From Cladocopium goreaui (taxonomy: Eukaryota > Sar > Dinophyceae > Suessiales > Symbiodiniaceae), in the NCBI GenBank assembly GCA_947184155.2, contig CAMXCT020004068.1:389881-453880 (forward strand): a DNA stretch of 64,000 nt, given 5' to 3'. Below the pieces are notes generated by a model. The model searched no databases. It had not been told where the DNA came from and saw only the letters and a program-made list of their open reading frames with translations. Made by a program: the position numbers and the translations under genes. Shown piece after piece: positions 43,479 through 52,174 of the stretch (positions within the stretch are counted from its first letter, which is position 1; each line of letters begins with the position of its first letter).

Positions 43479-46400
43479 GTTTTCGCCACATCATAACATG
43501 ATCTCCCTGGACATACTTGCCCCGATTGGGTCTACTCCTTTGGACCAGGGCTCTTCTTAGGACCTGACAATTGTCAGTGGCAGTGAAGGCGCGACGCGCG
43601 CGTTCTCGCAGGGCCAGTTCCTCTCTAAATCGGAGACCTTCAGGACGATCATCAATGGCTAAACTGCGGGAAGGCAACTGCATATCTGAAACTACTGAAC
43701 CGGCTACCCTACTTGACTTTCCAAACACAAGGACTTCTGGTGGATAACCCCTGTGACGGCTCCATTGATTTTTGGTTGCAGTGGCCAAAGCGGTTGCTTG
43801 GCTTACTTTTTCAAAGGAATCAAGTGGTTCTTCGGTGTCCATTTTGTTCAAAATGCTTTGCAGTACAGCTCCATGTCTCTCAATCCTGGAATTTTGCCAG
43901 TGTGCTTCTGTGGCAATGGTTCGATGTTTGATTGAGTACCGTTGCAAAAATGTCATGAAGTCATTGGAGTTCAGTTCTGTCCCTGCATCCATGCATAGGA
44001 GACCTGGAGGTCCGGCCCATTGAATCCACCCCTGGTGAAGCGCATGTATGGCCTGTTCAGCATCATGTGCACGAGTAACCACGGCAGTGTGATACAAGGT
44101 ACTTTGATCCAACATGTGATAGATGTTATACTGTTGCCCCATCTTATTAGTCCATGTGATACCATCAATTGCAACAACATCTCCAAAATCCCCATGGTCA
44201 TGTATGGAACTTGGACGAGCTATCTTGGGATCTTGATTCTCAGCACATGTTGAACATTTCAGGTCTCCGATGGCTTGGAGAATTTCACTGGGGCATCCCA
44301 GTTGTCGACAGAACTCTGTCAATTTCATAGCTCCCGGATGGCCCAGGTTTCGGTGAACTTTGAGAAGCCATGCCTGAGTTTCTGGCTTCAACATCATGAA
44401 ACGTGGTCCATGTTTCTGAGAGGCTAGGTCAATGACATGACGATCTATTGATTCGGTCTTTTCTGGTTCGGAAACTCTTTGGGCCACATCCATTGGCTCA
44501 TGAGTGCGCGGTCGCTTTGGTTCTGGTTCTGATCCTTCGAACTCAGCAGAGCGAACAGCACGGACGTCGGCAGAAGATTGAGACTGCACTGGAACATGTT
44601 CGGAAACAGGTATCTCTTGGCCTACAACTGTCTTGGCTTTGGCAAATATGGTCAGACTGACTCTGGCTGGCGTTCCCTTTCGACGCAAGCCTTTAAATGT
44701 CAGTTTCTCCCAGGGCTCCCATTCATCATCAACAACCACATCTTCATGCTTGCGACGGATGCAGATGCGTTTTCTTAGAGGAGCACTACCTGGTGGAACA
44801 TTTCTGGTAGGGCCAGGATATCGGTCTGTGCCACGACAAAGGACCACATGTTTAATCTCATGTTCAGGACATAACATGGAAATCTCATGAATGATTTCTC
44901 CAGTGTCAATCACCAGTGGTCCAACACGTGGGGCCATTACATTGGCACGTCTCATCACTGTCTGCCAGCTGGCGTCAGCAAATCGCTGTGCAATGGCTTG
45001 TGGACTCAATTTTGACATGAGGCGTCTCTTCTTGGTTGGGTGTTCATTGTTATTTTCCTGAGAAGATGGGTCATCCATTGCAAACACAGGCTTTTCCTTT
45101 GGAACTTCATAAAGCAAGATCTTGACTACCTGTCGATCAAATTTGGCTGGATACTTCTCAGTAAAAGTGGACAATGACATACGCTTTCCCTCATGTTTAA
45201 TGCTTCCTGCAATTTGTCGATGTTCGTGATCGGGATTGCACAGCTTTCCATGGATGGCTCGGGCCAACGGATCTGACGTTGTTGCTACGTTCAAACGCTT
45301 TCGGATGGGCATGGCTGATTCTGGATCGGTCAAGTTGCCCATGCGGCAGAGGTCAAAGCGGCAAAGCCTTGTGTGTTCACCAATTTCACTTAGTGGTTGG
45401 AGCTGCAACATCTTGGAACCATCCGGCTGTTCTAAGTGAAAATGCAGTGATCTCTGCACCTGAAATCGATACAGAACAATGGCTAAGCTGATCTGCCAGA
45501 GGCTTGCAAGACGTTTCTGAAGAATGTCATGCAACCCATGGAGTGATTCATTCCGCCACATAAGACCTATAGGCGGTTTCCACACAGAACCGTGTCCACA
45601 CACCCAGGGTCCACATTCAGGGCTGTACCACAGATTCTTGGGATTCTGGGTGGTCAACACTTGAAACATTCTTCGGCGTCCTGCAGCTGTTTGGAGGTCA
45701 CCTTCTGCCAATCCGAATCTTTTGGAGCGACCACCAATGGACGACATTTGCTTTGTGAGTTCACTGTCACTGGAACACATGACTTCAAACAAATCAAGTT
45801 GAGGAAGTCGAAACTTGTTCTTCTGATTTTGTTGAATCACTTGGTCAAGTTCAGATTGAAATTGTTTTACCATACGTTGGATTCGTCGGTGATAACTGTT
45901 GTTGGAAACATCATGTGTGAAGTCAAAGTCTGTGTCCAGGGTCATGTTCAAATGCACCTCTTCTGCAAACATACCATGCCGGATCAGATCAGCCTCAGTT
46001 GCACTCAGAACTCTCAGTTCTCGGATTTCACCTGCATCTTCTTCATGTGCTCCAGCATCTCGTGCATCATCATCTCGACTTGTCCCATTCGATTGGACAG
46101 ATGCTGGTTGCTCTGTCGTAGATCTTGCATCTCCTCCTGAATGAAGGGCAGGTGCATCAGGTCGGCTGGATCTGAGCCGTCCGTGGTCATGACATCTTCC
46201 CAAACCTCCTGGGGAACAGGAGGCATGCTCTTGTTCTCTTTCGGCTTGGGGCTCTGGTTGCTGGTTTTGGCCTTCACCTGGACATCCTTCAGGCGCAGAC
46301 GGACATACTGCACAAACATCATGTGCTCTGGTTTGTCGCTCATCTCGAACCTGTTCAAAATGAACTCGGTCCATTGTGCGTCCTCGAACGCCTGAGCATA

Positions 46401-48654
46401 GGTCATACCCTTCTTTGACTCTCCGAAGGTGATCTTCTCGCTGGCTAACTCTTCCAGAGTCATGGCACTCACGACCTCTCGAGAGATCTGCTTCTTCTGC
46501 GACTTGTTGTACTCCTTGAGCTGCAAAGCCAGGGACGTCATGTTCCCCCGGTGTTGAGTCACGTTCTGCGTTGATCTTTGGACCACACACTGCTGAGTCA
46601 GTCGGACATGATGGTGACGGGCTCACCGGCAAGTGGGTTCTCAAAACTGTTTCATGGCAACTGACTGAACTTTCAAGCGGAGATGATTGGTCTGTCAAGT
46701 TGAGCTCACTACCCCTAAGGCTTCCCTGCGGCTGTTTGACTGTCATTTTGGCACCACGGTCAATTTCAGTCTGAGCCATGCAAGAGGCCTCACCTGATTC
46801 ACCAGAAAAACTATCATCCCAAAGTTGATTCAAATTCATTAAGAACAGATTCTTTGGAGATCTTTCAAGAGTGAGAAACTTTCGTAAGGCCTTACTCCAC
46901 ATGGTTCCCTCTTCAGTGTCAATCACAGCTTGAATCTGTTTCAAAAACGCACTTGACAGTAAAAAAGGTGTTGGACCTGGAACAACTGCAATTCGGAAAC
47001 ATCCCTTTTGGATCGGGAGCACAAGTGCATGTTGGCTCGTCAGCGTCTGATGATTACCAAATCGAAACACTAAGTGGCATGGTGCACGGTGTGCTTGCTT
47101 TCGGATCTGTTCGGGAAGACCCTGCAAAAGTTCTGTCACCTGATGGCTTCCAATCACTGTCTGTGAAGCACCTAAATCAACAATGCCATGGGTACCTGAT
47201 GACGCAAAGTGTATGTCATGTGAAATCACACTGGATGCCGGGTGACCTTTCGGATCATGCATGTGAGACGTCGAGGGACACTTTACATCATGGGACTTTG
47301 GCTGCGCAGCATCACCGTGTTTGGCACGAATGCTCAGTTCATTCCTGAGGGCCATTCGGATGCGTGACATAACATGTGATTTAAATCCCCATTTCTTACC
47401 CTTATCATTATTCCAATTATTCCCAAGTTTATTTCCCGTGATTACCCCAAAACATGCGGCTGCACAATCTGGCAAAGGCTCGGGAAATCTCATCTCAGGC
47501 AAATGGGAGATCTCGGGCGGGATCTCTGTTGGCACATCGTCGACGACCGCCATGGAAATCGGAACTGTTGATCCATCACTTGGAGGGCCAGTGGACGAGG
47601 CTGATTGACGAAGGCTACATTCGGCCTTCCAATGACCCTTTTTCCCGCACAGTCTGCACGTAGAATTAGCTATCCTCTGTGCTAGTGACTTTCCTTTTCC
47701 GCCTCCTTTTCCAAAACCTTTCTTGCCCCCACTTTTCCCTCCTTTTCTCACGGGCCAAAATCCTCTGAATTTGGCACGTTCTGTCAGGCGGCGACGTGCC
47801 TCCTGATATGAGGAAAAATAGGCAGCTAGGTCTGCATCACTCTGCACTGCTTCTGTCACTGCGTCCTCAAACTGTACCACCATAGCAGCATCTTCATCAT
47901 TGTCATCGGCTAACTGTGCTAAGGTTTCATCATCCAGTGGATCATCAACAGTCCAATACGTGTCATGTTCTTCATCCTCTTCTACTTCATCAACATTGAA
48001 GGCCAAATGGTCATAGGTTTTCATGTTCTTTTCTCGTTTGGCACCCGTGTAGTCTTGAAAGAAAGATGAACCTAACATGCGTATGGCTGCTACGACCTTC
48101 TTCCATTCCAGTTTCTGTCCAATTTGTTCAGCTCCGGACTCCACCAACACGCGCTTTTTGTCTTCAGCTGAAAGGCGGCTGCCACGAAGCAAAACATACG
48201 ATCGATTCTGATCCATGTCAACGTCCTTGGTCAAAAGCTCAGTCCAAACCACATCAACACGGGCGATGAAACTGTCACCTGTCTCGTCAGGCTTCTGCTG
48301 ACATCGATACAAGGCCTTTTCCACCAACTCAAAACGATGCTCAAGGGGAATCTGTCCCCAGGTGCCCCCAACCAATTCCACCAGTTTCTGAACCCCTTTA
48401 CGGTCATTCACCAAGAGGTCCTTTTGATGCAAATGAAGCTTCTGGTAGGCTGATCCCTTTGTGTTGAGGATCAGTCGGGTGATGAGCTCCAGGATTTTGG
48501 TCTGGGGCCATGCTTCAAGCAGTAGGTGAACCTTGCTGGACCAAATGTCCACATTGTCACTTGCAGGATCAAACGAAGGCACTAACAGCGCAAGCTGATT
48601 CGAGATGGTTCCACCCCCATCAGTTCCAGCCTGTCCTCCAGATGATTCAGTCAT
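43360..48654 (-). CDS. Copia gag-protease-integrase polyprotein
   Basis: 1764 codons from the Met at 48654. Gag-like helical region about 30-330. CCHC zinc knuckle CRLCGKKGHWKAEC at about 332-345. Aspartic protease motif IVDLGASQTVIG near 490-500 (DLGAS in place of the usual DSGA). Integrase with an HHCC zinc module (HRNLGH and CSTCA, near 1431-1470) and DDE core: D in VAIDGITW (about 1495), D in CMDAGTELN (about 1555), E in SRIERHG (about 1591), with 35 residues between the last two as expected. Residues about 690-880 are read in an unusual Arg/Ser/Gly/His-rich frame that overlaps 46014-46586 (see that entry). The frame ends soon after a frameshift near 43450. Confidence 0.9.
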   Translation of the reverse strand: MTESSGGQAGTDGGGTISNQLALLVPSFDPASDNVDIWSSKVHLLLEAWPQTKILELITRLILNTKGSAYQKLHLHQKDLLVNDRKGVQKLVELVGGTWGQIPLEHRFELVEKALYRCQQKPDETGDSFIARVDVVWTELLTKDVDMDQNRSYVLLRGSRLSAEDKKRVLVESGAEQIGQKLEWKKVVAAIRMLGSSFFQDYTGAKREKNMKTYDHLAFNVDEVEEDEEHDTYWTVDDPLDDETLAQLADDNDEDAAMVVQFEDAVTEAVQSDADLAAYFSSYQEARRRLTERAKFRGFWPVRKGGKSGGKKGFGKGGGKGKSLAQRIANSTCRLCGKKGHWKAECSLRQSASSTGPPSDGSTVPISMAVVDDVPTEIPPEISHLPEMRFPEPLPDCAAACFGVITGNKLGNNWNNDKGKKWGFKSHVMSRIRMALRNELSIRAKHGDAAQPKSHDVKCPSTSHMHDPKGHPASSVISHDIHFASSGTHGIVDLGASQTVIGSHQVTELLQGLPEQIRKQAHRAPCHLVFRFGNHQTLTSQHALVLPIQKGCFRIAVVPGPTPFLLSSAFLKQIQAVIDTEEGTMWSKALRKFLTLERSPKNLFLMNLNQLWDDSFSGESGEASCMAQTEIDRGAKMTVKQPQGSLRGSELNLTDQSSPLESSVSCHETVLRTHLPVSPSPSCPTDSAVCGPKINAERDSTPGEHDVPGFAAQGVQQVAEEADLSRGRECHDSGRVSQREDHLRRVKEGYDLCSGVRGRTMDRVHFEQVRDERQTRAHDVCAVCPSAPEGCPGEGQNQQPEPQAEREQEHASCSPGGLGRCHDHGRLRSSRPDAPALHSGGDARSTTEQPASVQSNGTSRDDDARDAGAHEEDAGEIRELRVLSATEADLIRHGMFAEEVHLNMTLDTDFDFTHDVSNNSYHRRIQRMVKQFQSELDQVIQQNQKNKFRLPQLDLFEVMCSSDSELTKQMSSIGGRSKRFGLAEGDLQTAAGRRRMFQVLTTQNPKNLWYSPECGPWVCGHGSVWKPPIGLMWRNESLHGLHDILQKRLASLWQISLAIVLYRFQVQRSLHFHLEQPDGSKMLQLQPLSEIGEHTRLCRFDLCRMGNLTDPESAMPIRKRLNVATTSDPLARAIHGKLCNPDHEHRQIAGSIKHEGKRMSLSTFTEKYPAKFDRQVVKILLYEVPKEKPVFAMDDPSSQENNNEHPTKKRRLMSKLSPQAIAQRFADASWQTVMRRANVMAPRVGPLVIDTGEIIHEISMLCPEHEIKHVVLCRGTDRYPGPTRNVPPGSAPLRKRICIRRKHEDVVVDDEWEPWEKLTFKGLRRKGTPARVSLTIFAKAKTVVGQEIPVSEHVPVQSQSSADVRAVRSAEFEGSEPEPKRPRTHEPMDVAQRVSEPEKTESIDRHVIDLASQKHGPRFMMLKPETQAWLLKVHRNLGHPGAMKLTEFCRQLGCPSEILQAIGDLKCSTCAENQDPKIARPSSIHDHGDFGDVVAIDGITWTNKMGQQYNIYHMLDQSTLYHTAVVTRAHDAEQAIHALHQGWIQWAGPPGLLCMDAGTELNSNDFMTFLQRYSIKHRTIATEAHWQNSRIERHGAVLQSILNKMDTEEPLDSFEKVSQATALATATKNQWSRHRGYPPEVLVFGKSSRVAGSVVSDMQLPSRSLAIDDRPEGLRFREELALRERARRAFTATDNCQVLRRALVQRSRPNRGKYVQGDHVMMWRKRGEADGSWIVARKFTCCVDHHGQQAVSRSSGTPPTAVGS
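46014..46586 (-). CDS. Second-frame protein inside the copia polyprotein
   Basis: 190 codons in a different minus-strand frame from the polyprotein. Unlike the polyprotein frame here, the composition is normal: LQLKEYNKSQKKQISREVVS, AMTLEELASEKITFGESKKG and EEMQDLRQSNQHLSNRMGQV, ending in a coiled coil. The LQLKEYNK...AMTLEELAS...ITFGESKKG pattern recurs in dinoflagellate copia-type proteins as I know them. So the natural coding frame switches at about 46590 and back near 46010, yet the main frame stays open across all 573 bases. Either two compensating shifts, a captured segment, or true overlapping genes. Confidence 0.6.
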   Translation of the reverse strand: MVQRSTQNVTQHRGNMTSLALQLKEYNKSQKKQISREVVSAMTLEELASEKITFGESKKGMTYAQAFEDAQWTEFILNRFEMSDKPEHMMFVQYVRLRLKDVQVKAKTSNQSPKPKENKSMPPVPQEVWEDVMTTDGSDPADLMHLPFIQEEMQDLRQSNQHLSNRMGQVEMMMHEMLEHMKKMQVKSEN

Positions 48655-48682
48655 GAATTCTGTGGCGCCTGATCGCCAGGTA

Positions 48683-48694
48683 GCTCCGCTACCA
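48683..48694 (-). other. Primer-binding site, initiator-tRNA-Met type
   Basis: On the minus strand TGGTAGCGGAGC starts one base after the 5' LTR. It is complementary to a tRNA 3' end GCTCCGCTACCA, the form of eukaryotic initiator tRNA-Met ends (human CTCTGCTACCA). Confidence 0.75.
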
Positions 48695-48695
48695 A

Positions 48696-48984
48696 TGTCA
48701 GATTGACACTGGTAGCTTGTTCACTTCCAATCCTAATCCCAGTTGGAACCCTGTCCAGCAATGCAAACTCCTGTTTTGCCCAATGCGAAGCCACGACCTG
48801 CAATCAGTCCAACGCACCCACAGCTGGCCACAGCTGTATCCGCTAAGCGTCACTGATAGCGCTATTGCTCAAGCTAATCCCTCCCTCCAGCCCAGAGGCT
48901 GCGGCAACAACTGGTTTCTGGAAGAACCCCCTGGTTCCATGAGGGAATGACCTCAAGCACATGTGAACTGGCCTGGCTTCCACA
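48696..48984 (-). repeat. 5' LTR of the copia element
   Basis: 289 bases, plus-strand ends TGTCAGATTG and GGCTTCCACA; transcription of the element would start within it on the minus strand. Confidence 0.93.
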
Positions 48985-49107
48985 ATATCTATATCTGATC
49001 TATATATTCATTCCCACATGTTTTTCTAGTCACTAGGCTTGTTTCAGTTTCAATGTGCAGTTACCTGCTGGAAGCTCTCGGAGCCTGAGCCTGTTGAGCC
49101 TGTTGAG

Positions 49108-49222
49108 GTACACGGATTTGGCCATCGCACGTCGTGATTTGGAATCAAGCCAGTTGGGTGCTGCCTGGGAACATTTCAGCAAATGTCGACCACTCAGCAA
49201 GAAGTCTCCTGAGATTGCTTGA
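49108..49222 (+). CDS. Candidate terminal exon, unknown protein
   Basis: GTTGAG|GTACAC acceptor. Frame YTDLAIARRDLESSQLGAAW then EHFSKCRPLSKKSPEIA and TGA (49220-49222). Convincing composition. It lies 124 bases right of the copia element and on the same strand as 40633-40818, so the element may sit in the intron before it. Unrecognised. Confidence 0.45.
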
Positions 49223-49428
49223 GCATGCTTGAGCAGTGTTCAAAACCCCTGTTGGTTGATGACTATAGTTGGTTTTACCATGTTTTACCATATTTAATAT
49301 TGGGATGTATTGGGGATTATCATCATTAATTGCGGGAATCCTGTAAACGAATGAACACTGCTCAATTCGTTGTTTTTCCCGTGTGAAATCCACTCTGAAA
49401 ATATGCGAAAATCTGGGAAAATTATTTC

Positions 49429-49614
49429 ATGGGAAAACTCTGCCTGGATTTTCTACAACGTGGAATCGCAGCGTCCAAGGTATGGTTTGTACCTCCCATG
49501 TCACGAGAATTTCAAAGCTGCCATGAGAACCTTGGAGGGATTGGGAAGTTTGACCTGATAGGGCAAAGATGCAACAAGATGGGGACCATCTTGTGCCAGC
49601 ATTTTAGTGATTGA
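49429..49614 (+). CDS. Candidate exon region, frame uncertain
   Basis: From CCAAG|GTATGG at 49492 the frame VWFVPPMSREFQSCHENLGG then IGKFDLI looks coding; a second frame (YGLYLPCHENFKAAMRTLEG) is also open. One of them is probably an exon. Confidence 0.3.
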   Translation: MGKLCLDFLQRGIAASKVWFVPPMSREFQSCHENLGGIGKFDLIGQRCNKMGTILCQHFSD

Positions 49615-49805
49615 GGATGGACATCCAGGACATCCATCAGCTAATGTTGGCCATCTTGGCCATTGTAGCAGATATTGTCCATGGCTCACGGGTGTCAATG
49701 GTTGTGGGCCAACATGTTGCCCGAAACAACCTGTTTGGCCCAGTGATTGATCTCCCAGGGATGTCCATCGAAGTTCTGTTCACTTCTCAAAACGGAGACT
49801 TCTAA
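49611..49805 (+). CDS. Candidate exon(s) ending in a stop, unknown protein
   Basis: Frame SRVSMVVGQHVARNNLFGPV then IDLPGMSIEVLFTSQNGDF and TAA. The first part is hydrophobic (LMLAILAIVADIVHG), which could be one membrane-like helix. Acceptor not identified. Confidence 0.35.
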   Translation: MRMDIQDIHQLMLAILAIVADIVHGSRVSMVVGQHVARNNLFGPVIDLPGMSIEVLFTSQNGDF

Positions 49806-49872
49806 TAGTCTAACTGTCCAAAAATGAAGGGACTCTGCAAAACACCAAGGCCTACTCGATATCTCTATCAAG

Positions 49873-50160
49873 TTGCTCGCTTTACCATGTACCGCGTTTG
49901 GCGTTTGGAGGTATGCACAGGCAACGGATCTCGCCTGTCCCCAGGACTTTACCGTGGACTGCTGCAGAAGCCCAGCTGCCCCGTGGGTGCTTCGCTACCC
50001 TTGCGTCCTGCGGCTAGCCCACTGCTGGCCCTTGCACCCGGTGTCGCCGAGGAGTCCGTGGGGAAGCAGCGCGGCGCAGCGTTTCTCTGAGCCGATGTTG
50101 GTGCCAGTCAGAACCCCAATTCCGTTGCGAAATGATGCAGTCAGGTTCATAGATTCATAA
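49873..50160 (+). CDS. GC-rich candidate exon
   Basis: 49920-50090 is markedly GC-rich against the surroundings. The frame from 49873 reads ACPQDFTVDCCRSPAAPWVL, RYPCVLRLAHCWPLHPVSPR; a second frame ending GVAEESVGKQRGAAFL is also open. Acceptor GCACAG|GCAACG near 49921. The frame cannot be chosen by eye. Confidence 0.3.
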   Translation: MLALPCTAFGVWRYAQATDLACPQDFTVDCCRSPAAPWVLRYPCVLRLAHCWPLHPVSPRSPWGSSAAQRFSEPMLVPVRTPIPLRNDAVRFIDS

Positions 50161-51233
50161 TGATTCATATATGTTCATATCAGTTGCTGATGGTTGATGC
50201 CGCCAAGTCAAAGAAACTTGGCAGAAAATGAAATGACTGGGATGAAGCCTCAAGTTTTAGATGGTGTCTTCAAGTGGCGATCAGCCATGCAGACCGAACA
50301 TGATCCGGGTCCAGAAATTAGTACCAAATCATCCAGATGTAGCCAAAAACATGGAAAAACAGCCAGATCTTCACCAGACTTCATGACCAACTCATGGCTC
50401 CAAAGTTCCCAACCATTGAATCCTAACTTGAGGGATCAGCCCGGAGAGAGGCGCAGTAGCTTTACTATCGTCTCACCGACCAAAACTACCCCAGTCGCGG
50501 CATGGCTTCACATCTTAGGGGGATGAAAGATCTAAGCAACAAGAAAGGGAGAAATCCCCAACCAAAGTAGGGATCTGATGAAATCACACACTAGACGTTT
50601 GCTGGTCGACTATAGAGAGAGGATTCTCTTCCCGTTTCAGGGCTCAAGTGCAACCTGCCTGAACTGAAGCTCTATGCCCCAGCAGTTTGAAGTCCCAACT
50701 TCTCCACAACTGGGTTGATTTTTGACCAATGGGTTTGCATGGGTTTGCCATGTCTTCTTTCAAGGCACTTGTAGAAATGAATCCACATTCATGAGCTTGA
50801 GTCGCCTGAAAGCAAACATGGGGCTTCCCGTGGTATCCAAGTGGAGCAGGATGGTGTCCATTTTTTTGGTTGCTCCGCTGCCTCCGTTGCCATGCAGAGC
50901 AGAAGGTTCTTGAGCAAGGTGTTCAATGAGTACTGATAACATCATCGAGGCAGCCATGATGTTCAAGATATGGGGTCAGACAACATCTGATGGTTTTCTT
51001 GTCAGGGAAGACTCTCCGGCACTAGGTGTCTACTATATTGGTATGACTAGAAGAATTCAGCCTAGTCTCGCCACTGCACCACTTTGACCCATGTCGGTTT
51101 CCTAGCAATGTGATACTTCGTGAGTCGGAGGCATTTTCACAGAGACAAATGAACAGTCGCTGCGATTCCCCTACTTGCAGACTGCTGTGGGACAGCTGCA
51201 CTATTTTCCTGAATCCCAGTGGGATTCCCTGCC
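50161..51233. other. Flank of the dehydrogenase gene
   Basis: A minus-strand frame at 50760-50966 (ending FRRLKLMNVDSFLQVP) has a plausible composition and might be an exon. The 110-codon plus frame at 50194-50526 looks random. 5' untranslated sequence of the dehydrogenase probably occupies the last part. Confidence 0.3.
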
Positions 51234-52142
51234 ATGTCCCGATGGTCCTTGAGTGGCTTCAAAGTGGTGGTGACAGGTGGGCTTTGGCGGGCGACGTTTC
51301 ATTCAGTTGAAACTCCAGATAACAAAAAGAAAAAACATTGCTTGAGTATGCTTGAGTCCCATGATGGTTGATTGCATCAACATCCCATGTTTGATTGTTA
51401 TCACACGTTTCTTGCCTGTTTTGGTTTCTTTGTCCCAGGACAAGTGTTGCTTCTTATTTTGGTTGGCAACGCTCCTGTTGGCTAAGGTAACCTCGACTTG
51501 GTGCTTTATCTGATTTGGTAAGTCGGTCACAACTCCGTTTTTTTTGGCCAACTTCACTCACCTAACTTGTAACATCTTATCACCATGTTGGGTCATCCGC
51601 TTCCCATAACCACCTACTGAGTGGGATGAGCATGATGAAGCACCAGTCAGTTTACGTGGGCAACCCAATAATAAACCACAAGAAACCTACCGTTTGGGGA
51701 TGGTTTCCCATAAATTGTGATTTTGGGAATAGTTTATTATAGTTATCATCATCCCAATAGTTATCCCAGTAACGATTTCCTATAGATTCCTATAGTCATC
51801 CCATAATTGTCCCATGATTTTCCCATTAGCTTTGCCACACTAGGGGGATGGTTACCATCGACATCCTGTAAATCAAGACCAGCTACAGATATCTACAGCA
51901 TCTACAGTTGACTGTTAAAGTCGTGCCTAAAATTTGGAAATCATCGTAAATAGCTGGGGAGCACTTGATTTGAAAAGCCGTGCCTTTTTAGTAAAACGCA
52001 TAGGAATTGCAATGTTTTGTTGGATTTGGTCTTTGGAATATTTTTTGTTAATAAACCTTGCGATTAGGTTGTGTTTAGCATCAAGAGTAACCTTTTCCAT
52101 ACCGAGTCTATCTATCTATCTATCTATCGATCTATCTATCTA

Positions 52143-52174
<32 letters not shown>

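Larger units (their letters stand above)
41225..48984 (-). mobile_element. Ty1/copia LTR retrotransposon, defective
   Basis: 7760 bases between two 289-bp direct LTRs, read on the minus strand: 5' LTR 48696-48984, primer site 48683-48694, gag-protease-integrase frame 48654-43360, linker frame 43478-43120, reverse transcriptase and RNase H 43117-41764, 3' LTR 41225-41513. Integrase before reverse transcriptase defines the copia order. Termini in element orientation are TGTG...GACA. The target is a TATCTA microsatellite; TATCT touches the left end and recurs one base beyond the right end, so a 5-bp duplication is likely but blurred by the repeat. The polypurine tract before the 3' LTR is weak. 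A frameshift near 43450 and loss of the first part of reverse transcriptase make this copy unable to move unaided. Confidence 0.93.

Noticed and set aside
45592..46140. 182-codon plus ORF inside copia
   Set aside because: Antisense shadow of the polyprotein.
50630..50655. TTTCAGGGCTCAAG resembling the end of the dinoflagellate spliced leader
   Set aside because: The spliced leader ends TTTTGGCTCAAG; this differs at key positions and has no neighbouring leader relic. No clear leader relic was seen in the window.
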